Source: Cryptomeria japonica (lineage: Eukaryota; Streptophyta; Pinopsida; Cupressales; Cupressaceae). Taken from it: a stretch of DNA of 64,000 nucleotides. Position 1 is the first letter of the stretch. Every line of letters begins with the position of its first letter. The notes under the pieces are model-generated. The model ran no database searches. It was not told the origin of the DNA and saw only the letters and a program-made list of their open reading frames with translations. This document shows positions 11,042-22,289 of the stretch, one piece after another. The position numbers were made by a program, and so were the translations under genes. The DNA is taken from the NCBI RefSeq assembly GCF_030272615.1, contig NW_026728918.1, forward strand, positions 124,001 to 188,000, written 5' to 3'.

Positions 11042-12698
11042 TAGGTGATCTATCATGGGAATTTACATCATTTATTACTTCCATATAAAATTCAAAGTCT
11101 TTTTAAGAAACATTTTGAAGGAATACCTTAGTGTACATTAGTTCTAGCCTATTAAAATAAAAAAAATTCTCTAATTTAGAAGAATAAAATTGAAAAAAGT
11201 AAAGATAGAAGAAATTCAAACTAAGTCATATTTATCATGATACATAGGTCCACCAAAACAAAAAATTTAATACAAAGGCGCCCCTATATATATATATATA
11301 GAAACTCATCCACATCATGGCATGTTCCATTGTTTTATCTAGAAAATTTATTTGACATATTAAAAATATCTTTATCAATAACTAGGTCATGATTCATATA
11401 AAATTAATAGATCCACTATCACATATATTTTTATCAAACTCATGGATAGAAATTTGTAATATATTACCACTACAAATGTTAAAAAACTTTTTTATTTTGG
11501 ACTCAAAAATAAAATTCAATCCTTCAATCCAAGCATCATGTAAATCTACTTGAAATGTTTCTAAAGAAGTGTTAAGGATTTTAGAGTTTTTATCCATTTC
11601 AATTCCTTCATTAAAAAATCCACAATAGAATTGCCTTTGCAAATAAGTTCTAGAATGATTTTGTCTTGATCTCAAAAACTCTTCACAATCAACATGATTA
11701 GGATCAACATGTGATGAATTTAAAGAACAACCTCAACATCATTTGCACCATCAATAACTAGTATTTCTACAATGCTCTACAAAATTACCAAGATAAGAAT
11801 ATAATCAGGAGGTGGTCGAATCAACGGTGCACCACATATAGATGGATGGCCCCTCTACCCATACCTATCTCTCCATTATAATTTGTTGACCAGCTACTTG
11901 GGAGAGGTTTCTTATTAGTTGGGGAGATCAGAACCTTCATTCATAGGAAAACATCTTTTTTTATCAATATTCATACTAGTAATAATTTTATGTGAAGGTA
12001 AAATCTCTAATTTATCATTATAGGAAAAATTACAACCTATGGAGATATAATAAAATAAATTGTCATCACAATCAAGAAAATAAGAAATCTTTGATTTGAG
12101 ATCTTCAAATTGAGTGCCTAAACTTTTATCTTTAATAACATCATTAAATAAACTAAAAAATCATTGTCCATAACAGCATAATCATTTGTAAGTAATCAAA
12201 AGTTCACTTCACCCATATGTGTGCAAATTAGCTCAACAAAGTAATAAGCATCATCAGATACCTCAAAAAATTAAAAATTTGGGAGTACATGAAAGTTCAT
12301 GTTCTTTGAATTGAACATCTCACACATTGGTTTAGTACCATCAACCATATGGATCAATTCATTATATTAAACATTTGAGCACATATCTATTCCTCAATTG
12401 ATAAAGTTTTCACGAGGTGGACAATTCCATATTTTAGCTTCCTTATCATACCTTATATATGGTTTTTCTTATTTGTAATCTCTATTAAAACACATTCTAT
12501 CTTTATACAATCTAGGCCTGTTTTTTCTCTTTTGCTAGCTATGTGGAATTGGCAATAGTTTCATTTTAATTTTTAAACTCGAATTGTTTTTGCCAAGATT
12601 TTTGGGGCATAATTTCAAGTCTTAAATGTTTGGTAATATTCAGTCATGTTTGACTCTCACTACCATGTCTTGAACCATACACTAGCTTACATGTCTTA
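11042..12698. other. Unrecognised 1.6-kb stretch
   Basis: A 93-codon minus-strand frame at 11394-11675 is the longest ORF and has no recognisable motif. A short TA microsatellite lies near 11287-11300. The minus-strand sequence of 11400-12500 has a coding-like texture interrupted by many stops and may be an old retroelement body, but no domain could be identified. Confidence 0.3.
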
Positions 12699-12821
12699 GG
12701 TTTTATATTTATATTTTAAATTTGTGGATTTTCTTAATGTCACTATAGATTAATTTTATGTTAAAAGGTTCTCATGTTGTAATTTTATGCATTATATATG
12801 AAATATTATTTATGTGTATTT
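12699..12821 (+). repeat. 123-bp direct repeat flanking a solo LTR, left copy
   Basis: This aligns without gaps to 13415-13537, with about 5 mismatches in 123 by eye. It ends exactly where the LTR-like segment begins with TGTTGGAATCC. Confidence 0.8.
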
Positions 12822-13414
12822 TGTTGGAATCCAATAACACTGAGGGGGGTGAATCAGTGTTAGACCCGAATGATCAATTTTAGCCTTATTAAAACATGCA
12901 TACACCAACCGATATATCGGTACATACAAAATTGAAATAAGTAAAGCAACCAATAAGCCAATCACATAAATGAACACCATAACACACAGATTTATACGTG
13001 GAAAACCTCAAAGAGGAAAAACCATAGTGGGATTTGTGACCCACAATATCAATCCACTAGCCATATGAAGAGATATTACAAAATATAGGGGAATGCACTT
13101 GCAGGAAGGCTTACAGCCTAGAGCACAATTCTCAATCACCAAAGGAGCCTCACTGATTACATATAAATCCAGACTACAATCCGAAGAAATGATTGAACTT
13201 AAAAGATATCATCTTCTATGCCTGAGTACAGTTCCGATTAAGCTCTGTTTGTTCTGGTCTGAAACCCTAAATCCTTTACCAAAATAACCCCTTACAATAA
13301 TATCCTCACATACATGATCTCTCTGATCTATTTCGCATCTCCTTCATTATTTCCTTCCCAATTACATATTCACATGATGATATCAAAATGATCTATCCAT
13401 TATTTCCTTCATCA
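12822..13414 (+). mobile_element. Solo-LTR-like segment, Copia type
   Basis: The 593-bp segment opens with TGTTGGAATCC and closes with TTCATCA, so it has TG and CA termini. It contains the CTGAGGGGGGTGAATCAGTG block and the ATACGTGGAAAACC plus AAAACCATAGTGGGATTT block, which I recognise as typical of plant Copia LTRs (family knowledge). No internal region, primer site or second LTR is adjacent, so it is a solo LTR or a remnant of one. Confidence 0.65.
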
Positions 13415-13537
13415 GGTTTTACATTTATATTTTAAATTTGTGGATTTTTTTAGTGTCACTATAGATTAATTTTATGTTAAAAGGTTCTCATGTTGTAATT
13501 GTATGCATTATATATGAAATATTATTGATGTGTATTT
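13415..13537 (+). repeat. 123-bp direct repeat flanking a solo LTR, right copy
   Basis: Second copy of 12699-12821, beginning GGTTTT directly after the CA end of the LTR-like segment. The two copies abut the LTR on both sides with no spacer. Confidence 0.8.
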
Positions 13538-13689
13538 AAAAGAGAGTTAAAATTAAAAAAATAAAAGAATAGTTGATATAATTAATTATAAAAATAAAAT
13601 ATAAAAATCTAAAATAAATACCAAAAAAAATATATTAACAATAATATATATTATGGGAAAGATGTTTTTTTGGCAAACACCATCAACCT

Positions 13690-14110
13690 TGGGGAGAAAA
13701 AGTCATAATAGTTGAGGTGGATATGAATTTTCATGGCATTCTTATTTCAAAAAATAAAGGGCTCCAAAACATCATTATCAGAGGTGACTCCTTAAATGTG
13801 ACCCGCATCTTGAATGACATGGCTAAAATCAATTGGTAGACCCACTTCTTAATCACCAATGATCGTAACTAGATCATTTCATCCCAAAATCGCATGGTTA
13901 CAAACATGTTTAGGGAGGGAAATTGTCTTGCAGACATTTTGGCTAACTTTGCAACTCAATCTAATAATAATATTGTATGGGAAGATTTGCCTTCTCTGTC
14001 AATTTACATTGCCTAGAAATTACATTTTGATATTGATGGATTTTTAAATTAAGATGTCATCATTGAGGTGGCCTGCCCACACTATATATGGAAGTTCTTT
14101 TATGCCCTTT
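13690..14110 (+). pseudogene. LINE RNase H domain relic (plus strand)
   Basis: The plus-strand translation shows KGLQNIIIRGDSLNVTRIL (GDS motif with the catalytic Asp) and, further on, MFREGNCLADILANFAT (last acidic residue of the RNase H fold). Two in-frame TAG codons, near 13838 and 13870, interrupt it. The arrangement matches the C-terminal RNase H of plant LINE ORF2 (family knowledge). Sequence downstream to 14272 continues to the site where element F inserted. Confidence 0.6.
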
Positions 14111-14267
14111 AATTATTTATGTTGCAGTACTAGAAACTTCAGATATTATCATTTTCCTTCGTCTTTGATTTTTATTGTCTTCTTTGTTGCTTTCTAGTCT
14201 AGGAAAATGGGTGGGCATGAGGATCAAATAGGACCTAATAGAATATGATAATTTTAAAAGCGCCAAT

Positions 14268-14272
14268 GAGCT
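14268..14272 (+). repeat. Target-site duplication GAGCT, left
   Basis: GAGCT directly precedes the TG start of the 5' LTR and recurs at 25601-25605 directly after the 3' LTR. Five bases is the usual size for Ty3 integrase. It shows that F is a single complete insertion. Confidence 0.95.
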
Positions 14273-14544
14273 TGTTATCACTGTTTTAAGGTTGGGTTCT
14301 TCTTTTCCCATAATTGGCCATGGTATTTTGAAAATTTTCGAATGGGGTGTGGTCCCTAGTGTTTCAACTTTGTTCTAAACCTTAGGGGTTTAAGGGTTTT
14401 AATTTTTTCGACTCTTTCCTTGTTGGGCCCTCTGGTTTCTATTCTGCCGTTGCTTTATTTCACTTATGTCATGGGTCGCGGGGTCGTAGGAAGTGTCCCC
14501 CCTTGTTATTTACCTAGGCGCTTATGTGGGCTACTCACCGAAAA

Positions 14545-15117
14545 GTTCATCGAGGAGAATGAGCTTTCGATGGAAGATCAAAGTGGCTTCTCGACATGGG
14601 TTACTCACCGAAAGGTTTGTCGAGGAGAATAGGCTTTCGATGGAAGATCGAAGTGCTCGGCCGAAGGCGGGGGTTTCATCGAAAACTTGAGGTAGGGCCC
14701 CCCCCCCCCCTCTGTGGTTTTCTTCTGGCGAATTATAAGGCAGCACGTGGCACAGGTCGCCACAGTCAGCAGGTCATGGCGCCAGGTGTCCATGGCGTGT
14801 TCGTAGGCCCACCATCTCTGCGAAATTGCGAGAATGAATGTCAGTCGTCCATGTGTCATGCGGAGGAAGTAACGGATGTGGCCGGAAAAAGGAGTATGTC
14901 GAGGAGAATGAGCTTTCGATGGAGGATCAAAATGGCTTCTCGACATGGGCTACTCACCGAAAAGGTTCATCGAGGAGAATGAGCTTTCGATGGAAGATCA
15001 AAGTGGCTTCTCGACATGTGTTACTCACCGAAAGGTTCATCGAGGAGAATGAGCTTTCGATGGAAGATCAAAGTGCTCGGCCGAAGGCAAGGGTTTCATC
15101 GAAAGCTTGAAGTGGGC
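14545..15117 (+). repeat. Enhancer-like 70-bp repeats in the U3 of F
   Basis: The block starting CGAGGAGAATGAGCTTTCGA occurs at 14551, 14621, 14900, 14971 and 15041, giving one pair and one triplet with a 70-71-bp period. The two clusters are separated by about 200 bp. Each cluster ends in a variant unit carrying GTGCTCGGCCGAAGGC. They lie directly upstream of the TATA box, the usual place for LTR enhancers. The same layout is present in the 3' LTR at 23800-24370. Confidence 0.9.
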
Positions 15118-15126
15118 CCGCCACAG

Positions 15127-15134
15127 TATAAAGA
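15127..15134 (+). promoter_or_regulatory. TATA box of the F 5' LTR
   Basis: TATAAAGA sits 10 bp downstream of the last U3 repeat and 1.2 kb before the LTR end. The same motif is at 24385-24392 in the 3' LTR. Transcription would start about 30 bp downstream, leaving a long R-U5. Confidence 0.7.
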
Positions 15135-16346
15135 GGATACATTCGGCCAGTATCAAAATAGAATACGAAGGGATTTTCTAAACCAATGATCAGATGCCGC
15201 GTGGTATTATGTAGCCAATAGAGAGATGGGACCCAGACTAGAGACAAAGCCGTCAAGATGCAATTCACAGTGAGACACTTGCAGGAAGGCTGCGACCTGT
15301 TGGAGTTAAAATATGATTTCTCGTATGATTTCGATTTTGAAGGGACGGCCGATGCATGCGGAATCAATGTTATGGTTGAGGCCCAGAGTTCAGACATTTG
15401 ATTTCCTACCAACCAGGTAGAGATCTTTTAAAGGTCTTCATTTTTTGAAGTAATGGCAACCAACTTTCCTCGAGAGGTCCGAAGCTTTGTGCATCCATAT
15501 TGTTATAAATGGATACCAGGACTAGAGAGAAAGAGATCACAAAAATTTTGTAAGAAAATGCTGCAGAGATATTATCTGGGCTTTTCCAAAGTTTAACAAA
15601 GGATCAGACTTTTGTAAAATCTTTTCAAATGAATATCAATATACAGACCGTCAGTTTTGAGTGAAGCTTTGTGTCGTCTTCAAACTTGTCCTTAAGTTTA
15701 TTCACTGTTTTCATTCTGAGTAATCCAGGATTCTCTATTTGATTGAAATTGTAAGGCAATCTCAGTATGGGTGTTTTTAGCTTTTCTCTTTAGGAGGGAA
15801 ATTAAATATGCATGATCATTCTTACCAGTAAATACTTTGGGAGAACTTTGAATTTTGAGGACCATAGTTCAGTTTGAAGTGATTGAATTCTTGTTGGTGT
15901 TAGGCATTCGCAAGGATTAATGGAAACCAAGTTGATGGGAAGTATAGAGATATTTTGTTTCAGGAGTTTTATTTGAGTTTGAGTGACTCTGTAGCCTTGG
16001 ATAAAGCACTGGTACTAATCGAAGCTGTTTATTGCATGCTTTGTTGATCAAATAAGCTAAAGTTGAGTATTGTTTCATTCTTCGTTTTCAGTTGTTTGCA
16101 AGGTGAATAAACCCACTGGTTTTCTGGACTGGTTTGTGGTGGGTTTGTTGCTTAAGAGTGTGAAGTTAATTCACAAAGGGTATACCCACCTAGGCTCAAA
16201 GAAAAGCCCGAAGTGTAGAAGGTCTAACCAAACCTTGTCATATGTTGTTTCCAGAATCCCTTTATCCTTGATGTCTTCTCGGCACCCATTTTAGATTGTA
16301 TTATTAAGGGCATTGAAGGGGAATCGGATTTTGAGAACAACAAAAG

Positions 16347-16364
16347 TGGCGACTCTGCTGGGGA
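16347..16364 (+). other. Primer binding site of F, tRNA-Arg type
   Basis: TGGCGACTCTGCTGGGGA begins 4 bp after the LTR end. It matches the complement of a plant tRNA-Arg 3' end with two differences from the version I know; a tRNA-Arg primer is typical of Ogre-like elements (family knowledge). A second, partial copy (TGGCGACTCTG) lies at 16472-16482. Confidence 0.8.
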
Positions 16365-16538
16365 CCAGTTATAACAAGATAAAGATATAAATCTGTGCAG
16401 AGACTTATGGGGTGTATTTTTGTGTTGTGAGTAAAACTGCTTGTTCTTTATCTTTCCCATAGTTTTGTGGGTGGCGACTCTGTTACTTTTGAACCAGTCC
16501 TTGTGAGACATAAACTTTCTAACATAAAGACAAGCAAG

Positions 16539-18720
16539 ATGCAGGGAAATAGGCACACAAGATTATTCATGAAGAAACATCCTCATGAAACCTTGCAAGA
16601 GGGTCTGCCAGAGCAATCACGAAGAGGCCAGAAGAGATCTGTGATGCATGAGCCATCAAATGCTGCATGGGTGCAGAAAAATAATAATACTGGTAAGACG
16701 CCTGACCGACCTGTTTATGCAAAGTCAAATTCATCTTCAAGAGATTCAGAGCATGATATTTTAGGTTTTCATTCAGGATTGTTTGGAAATATTGATGATA
16801 TGCCTATTTTAAGTCGAGATTTATCACATGTTAGTGTTTCTGCAAAGGATAGAACTAGCTCAAATGCAATTAGGCACTCTGTTCCTAGGACAATAGATGG
16901 GAACATTAGTTTGATTGATATAGATCAAATTAATGCATCAGATTCTGAAGAAAACTATCCTAATGAGGATAAAATGTCTCAAGAGATTGAAGAATTAAAT
17001 AAAAGAGTTCATCATTTAATATCCTTGAGGGCCCAAAAGGAGGCAGATAAGGAAAAGGAAGTTAAGGCCAAGATAATGGAGAGAGATAGGCTTCTTAGAC
17101 AGATAGCTGATCTTGAAGTGCTTGCCAAGGAAAAAGAAATGGATGATGAGGAAGGCCCAGTGATTGGGGAGATCTTGATCCCTAAGATTAAACCAGTTTC
17201 TAAGTCAGTAGCCCAGCCAGGTGAGGAAGTTTTTAATGACTCCCAGCTTCCTAAAGTTAATTTAGACAAAGGGAAACAGATATGGGTAGATGATGAAGTA
17301 GAGTCTAAAACTGCAGAGGGAATTTCTCATAGGATCCTAGCACATGAGAAAGAGATGGAAAGGATGAGGAAGGAAAAGGAAGATCTCCAAATGGAGTTGG
17401 AAAAGGCTGAGTTAGAAGCAGCAAATCAGGAAGTTAAAAGAAAGATTAACTACCTAAAGGCTCCCCCCATTACATTCCCATCGGAAGATCTTAGCAAGCT
17501 TAATCCCCAACATATCTCTATTCCTCAGGTTAATACCCAACCAGCAGTACACACTAATATTGCCTCAGCAAGCCACATACCTTCAAATAAACAGTACACC
17601 CAAACATCTCAATCCCTAATCCCAAAAGCAAAAATGATCATGGGGAATAATAGTACTATTTCCCCTTTTCAGAGAAGACCGATTAATCTAGAACAATATA
17701 AGCAATTGTTTTTTGACGGGATCCCAGGATATCCAAATCATGTTCCCACTGAGTTAAGAGATAAGCTCCATAAGTTTGTTGGGAACAATGCAGTCAGTGC
17801 TGAGGAACATCTCAAATCTTTCGGGGATTTGATAAATGATTTTGAGATAGCTGATGAGGATGTTATTATGAAACTATTTGTTCAATCCCTGGTCGATGAT
17901 GCAAGAGATTGGTACAGAGGCCTCCCAGTGGCTAGCATAGGTTCATGGGAAGAGTTCAAAAATTGCTTTCAAGAATAGTACGGTGATAAAACTAATGTGA
18001 GTTTCATGCTGAATGAGTTCAATAATATTAGAAAATCTGAAAATGAAATAGTCACTGATTTCAATGCTAGGTTCCAAAAGGCTATGCATAGATTGTATCA
18101 GGTAATGAGGCTAGATGACAATATGTGCCTTAATACATATTACAATGCATTTGATTCCAAGATGGCTTATATCTTGAGAGATAAAAATCCTCATAACCTG
18201 AGGGATGCCTTCAGAATTGCCATAAATGTTGAAAGTAATAGAAAGGCATCTGGAAAATTAGGAAGGAGGACAGAAGGAAGATTATGGCATGAAACCAAAC
18301 AGCAACCTAACAAAGTTGCTAAAGAAGAGGATAAAATAGAAAAACTGGTTACTGCTATGAAAGATTTGACTGCTAAGGTAAACAAAATTGATAAACCTCA
18401 TTACAACTGGCAAGATAGGCCTCCTAGACTACATGATATGCCATACAATACAAATTGGAAAGATGGTAAGCCCCAAGTTGAGAAACCTATAATCGCCCAA
18501 AGTCAAGATACACCAGATCCTTTAAAAGGAAAAACAGTTAATAATATAGAAAATACTCCCTGGTGTATTGCTTGTGATGGACCACATTCTCCTCATCAGT
18601 GTGCAGTGGCTCAAGCTCTGGAAGAATCCATGAGACCAGAGGAAGCAGAACTTGATATTAATATGTTTGAAACTATCATAGAAAGTGATGAGGAATCTAT
18701 GCAAAGTGAATGCAGTGATG
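16539..18720 (+). pseudogene. gag: F gag: Gag protein with in-frame stop
   Basis: The first in-frame ATG is at 16539; the open frame also extends upstream to 16467 without an ATG. Two charged coiled-coil stretches (about 16980-17150 and 17330-17450) precede the Gag core, which runs from about 17690 to 18260 with DARDWYRGLP and FNARFQKAMHRL landmarks typical of Ty3 Gag. A zinc-knuckle-like CIACDGPHSPHQC lies near 18568. TAG at 17976-17978 interrupts the core; the sequence resumes in the same frame (YGDKTN), so the simplest ancestor is CAG. Gag would form the virus-like particle. The frame continues into pol without a shift. Confidence 0.9.
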
Positions 18721-19329
18721 TGCCAGATAATGAAAAGTTGGTGCAAGGACAGTTAGCCTTAGGTTGGCATCCCACATTGAATGTGGTAACAATTGAAGAT
18801 GAAGAAGTTCATCTTAGGAGGCCTAGTGAAGAGGAAGTTAAAAATCTCACTAAGGCTGCGATTGCCAAAGCAAGACATAATTACAACCTGAGAAGCACCA
18901 AAAGAGATACTGATCAAGGTGAGCCAGGTTCTATGTTTGTAAAAGAGGTCACTAAGAAAAGGCCATCAAACAGTGCTACTGCTACTGTTAAAGCTAGTCA
19001 AGAAAAAGAGGAACAAATTAAAGACTTACCTAGAACTACAGATGCCGAAATTGTTGGTGATGTACAAAAGGCGGAAATAGTAAAAAGGGCCAATCAACTC
19101 AAGGTAGAAAAGGTCAAGGCTAGTACTGAAAAATGTAATTATTCTACATTTGATATGGCCCAAGCTTTAACTCAAATGAAGGTCACTGTCCCATTAGTAG
19201 AGTTACTAAAGATTAAAGAACACAAGGATGCAGCTTTGTCTCTATTTTCTAGTATATCTGATCGTGACTCAGTATTACCCACTGGTTCAGATAGAATTGG
19301 AGAGGATCAAGAGTTCCAAACTCCAGAGG

Positions 19330-19780
19330 TATATGTTGGAACCACTATTACTCAGGAGCCTTCTCAGGTGGATCCCTTCTATGTTACCTTGCTAGTTAAT
19401 AACCGGTTAATTAAAAATTGCATGATAGATTCAGGTGCAGCTGCTAATGTAATGCCCTATGGTGTTATGAAAGAATTAGGGTTGTCAGTGACTACTGTGT
19501 ATGGGAAATGCTATGCCATGGATAACAGAGAAGTGCCTGTGATAGGTACAATGAAAGATGTAGAAGTAAAAATTGCTGCATTTCCTGAAGCTACTTATAA
19601 AATGGATGTTATTGTCACAGATACTAAACCCCACTATGGCATGTTACTTTCTAGGCAGTGGGCAGCAGCGGTGGGGGGAAATGTTCAATTGGATTTGTCT
19701 TATGCTACTATTCCTATTGGTGGCAATAAGGTCAAACTATACAGGGAGCCACGAGCTCCTAAGGTAGTTGAAAATGTGGA
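19330..19780 (+). pseudogene. F protease domain
   Basis: Retropepsin-type aspartic protease in the same frame as gag. The catalytic motif is MIDSGAAANVMP (DSG, about 19423-19458) and the second half has YGMLLSRQWAAA near 19635. It would cleave the Gag-Pol polyprotein. This domain has no stop, but the upstream TAG in gag would prevent its translation. Confidence 0.85.
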
Positions 19781-19879
19781 CCCTAATATGCTTAATTGTA
19801 TGATTGATGTGGATTTAGATAACTTCAGAATTCAGCCAGTATCACCTCAATTGAAGAACACTGACCCCATTGTAGTTGA

Positions 19880-20290
19880 ACTACAAGCGCAGCAGCATGG
19901 ATTGTGGCAAATGTATTTTGACGGAGCTTGTTCCAAAGAGGGGTCTGGAGCAGGGGTTCTTTTTGTATCCCCATCAGGTATAACCTTTAAATATTCATTC
20001 TTATTGGCATTCCAGTGCACAAATAATACTGCAGAATATGAAGCCCTATTATTAGGACTTGAGGTTTCAAAAGGGCATGGAATCTGATTATTGAAAGTGA
20101 TGGGCGATTCAGAGTTGGTTGTCTCTCAGGTAAGATCTAAATATGCATCCAAAAATGATAAATTGAAGCAATATAAGCATGCTGTTTGGGATGTTATTGA
20201 ATATTTTGATGCCTTTTCTATCAACTGGATAGAGTGAACAAGAAATATTATGGCAGATTTCCTAGCTAATGTTGCTTTAAAAAATGATGA
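19880..20290 (+). pseudogene. F archaeal-type RNase H (aRNH), placed before RT
   Basis: The four acidic positions are all present: YFDGAC (19915), NNTAEYEALL (20024), GDSELVVSQV (20103) and MADFLANVA (20250). It is a second RNase H of the archaeal/plant type, distinct from the Ty3 RNase H after RT, and would remove the RNA strand of the hybrid. TGA at 20085-20087 and TGA at 20235-20237 interrupt it; both read as CGA to TGA changes and the frame is otherwise continuous. In the other Tat element of this window (E), and in the Tat arrangement usually described, this domain follows RT-RNH instead. Confidence 0.85.
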
Positions 20291-20599
20291 TACAACACTA
20301 ACTGGTATTTCCACTGTGGAAATAAAAGCTAGGCCTGCTATTCCTGATAATGTATATAATTGGCAAGTTTTTGCTGATGATGAAGATATTCTTAGGTTCA
20401 TCCAATGTGTTGATGATTATGATGGACAAAAAATTGATTGTAATGCATTGGTGGAAGTGGTAGATGACAGGGTGACAGTGTTTGGAAATGATATTGTCCA
20501 GTTGGAAACCAATGAGATACCTAAAGGGTTGGTGGAGTTAGAAAGTATGTTTAGTTATAATGACAGTCATTTACACCAGCAATCTACCACCAAGTTAGA

Positions 20600-21660
20600 A
20601 GAATTAGAGGAGGTCAACTTGGGGACAGAATCATCCCCCAAGTTGGTATATATTGGAAAGAAGCTACCTCCTCATGTTAGGACTAACCTAATCAGTTTAC
20701 TGAAAAGGTATAAGCATGTTTTTGCTTGGTCTTATGAAGACTTAAAGGCGTATAGACAAGATCTTTTTCAGCATGAAGTTCCCTTACTTCCAGATGCTAG
20801 GCCTTTTAGACAGAAACAGAGACCTATTAACCCCTTGTTAGAAACAAAAATGCAACAAGAGTTGACTAAATTGAGAGAAGGGGGGATTATCAAACCAATC
20901 AGACATTCTTCATGGGTCTCTAATCTGGTCCCAGTAAGAAAGAAAAATGGAGACATCAGATTGTGTGTTGATTTTAGGAATCTTAATGTTGCCTCTTTAA
21001 AAGATAATTATTCATCCCCAAATATGGAAGCAATGTTACAAAAAGTGATAGGATGTGATCTTTTATCCATGATGGATGGCTTCTCAGGATACAATCAAGT
21101 GTTGGTAAAGGAGTCAGAACAGTTTAAAACGGCTTTTACTACCCCATGGGGAACTTATGTATATGTGAGAATGCCATTTGGTTTAAAAAATGCAGGGGCT
21201 ACATTTCAGAGAGCTATGGATGTGGCTTTTAAGGAATTCATAAATATCATTATGGTGGTTTACCAAGATGATTTAACCTGTTTCTCAAAGAGAGCTGATG
21301 ATCATTGTGGACATCTAGAGAAGGTGTTCGATAAAGCCTTGGAATTTGGTGTATCACTGAATCCCAAGAAGTGTCATTTTGGGGTCACTGCAGGAAAGTT
21401 ATTGGGACATATAGTTTCCAAGGAAGGGGTAAGAATAGACCCTGAAAGAATTGAAGCAATTAACAGAGTCTCTGAACCTAAAAATGTGAAAGGTATTCAA
21501 TCCTTTTTAGGCAAAGTGAATTTTGTCAGGAGATTCATTGCAAACTTTGCCGAGATAGTGAAGCCTATTGTCAAGTTGCTCAAGAAGGCTGCAAAGTTTC
21601 ATTGGGATCAAGAGGCCTCAAAAGCTTTTAATGAGATTAAGAAGGCAATCCAGGAAGCAC
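20600..21660 (+). pseudogene. F reverse transcriptase domain
   Basis: Ty3 RT in the open stretch that begins at 20250. Motifs in order are RPINPLLETKMQQEL, IRLCVDFRNLN, LLSMMDGFSGYNQV, FGLKNAGATFQRAMD and the catalytic VVYQDDLTCFSK, then GKLLGHIVSKEGV and the thumb/connection to about 21660. The catalytic box is YQDD rather than the more usual YVDD or YIDD. The domain has no internal stop, so a 944-codon frame survives through integrase. Confidence 0.95.
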
Positions 21661-21679
21661 CAGTGTTGAAGTCCTCGGA

Positions 21680-22070
21680 TTATGGTAAGCCTTTTTCTCT
21701 ATTTTCTTTTGCTGCATATCATACAGTGGCTACAGTATTATTGCAAAAGGATAATGAGGGATATGAACATCCCATAGCTTTCTATAGCAAATCTTTGCAA
21801 GCGGCAGAATTAAAATATGAAACCATGGAGAAACAAGCTTATGCCTTGGTTAAAGCTGTTAAAGCCTTTAGGCCATATCTGGTGAATGCAAATGTCACTA
21901 CCTATGTTCCACATGCTGCAGTTAAAGATATTTTGTCTCAGTCTAAGGTTACTGGGAAGAGATGTAGGTGGATCAATAGAATTCAAGAATTCAATTTGGA
22001 GATAAAGATTACTAAATTGGTGAGAGGGTTGGGTTTGGCTAAGCTCATGACAGAGTCAAATCTCATGAAT
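21680..22070 (+). pseudogene. F Ty3-type RNase H with lost active site
   Basis: The fold is clear: HPIAFYSKSLQAAELKYE, then KAFRPYLVNANVTTYV and KRCRWINRIQEFNLEI. The catalytic residues are largely gone. The first Asp position reads LFSFAAYH, the Asp before His in the usual TDH reads YVPH, and the terminal ADALSR-type motif reads LAKLMTESN. Only the Glu in YETMEKQAYAL remains. Loss of the original RNase H active site is known in Tat-lineage elements that gained the second RNase H (family knowledge). Confidence 0.85.
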
Positions 22071-22289
22071 GTTGAAGTACACAATGTTCAGGTTAAAGAT
22101 ACTTTGGTTACTAGTATTGAGAGACAACCATGGTACACAGAGATAATCCATGTATTGAGGGGTAATATGCTGCCAGAGGGAATGACACACAACCAGAAGA
22201 GAACTTTAAAGCTCAAATCCCAAAAGTATGTCCTCATTCAGGGTGATCTTTTTTGGAGAAAAAGAGATGGGGAGTTACTACTGTGTTTG

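Larger units (their letters stand above)
14273..16342 (+). repeat. 5' LTR of element F
   Basis: 2070 bp, starting TG and ending CA. U3 carries two clusters of a 70-bp repeat and a TATA box at 15127. Relative to the 3' LTR it has about 27 substitutions and a short length difference in a C-run near 14697-14710. Short ORFs such as 14420-14632 recur in the 3' LTR only because the LTR is duplicated. Confidence 0.95.

Noticed and set aside
14420-15110. ORFs in the LTR that recur at 23681-24368
   Set aside because: They recur only because the LTR is duplicated; they consist of the 70-bp U3 repeats read in several frames and lie upstream of the TATA box.
14545-15117. Regular 70-bp repeats as a CRISPR-like array
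   Set aside because: Units are contiguous with no unique spacers, lie in a plant LTR and recur in the other LTR.
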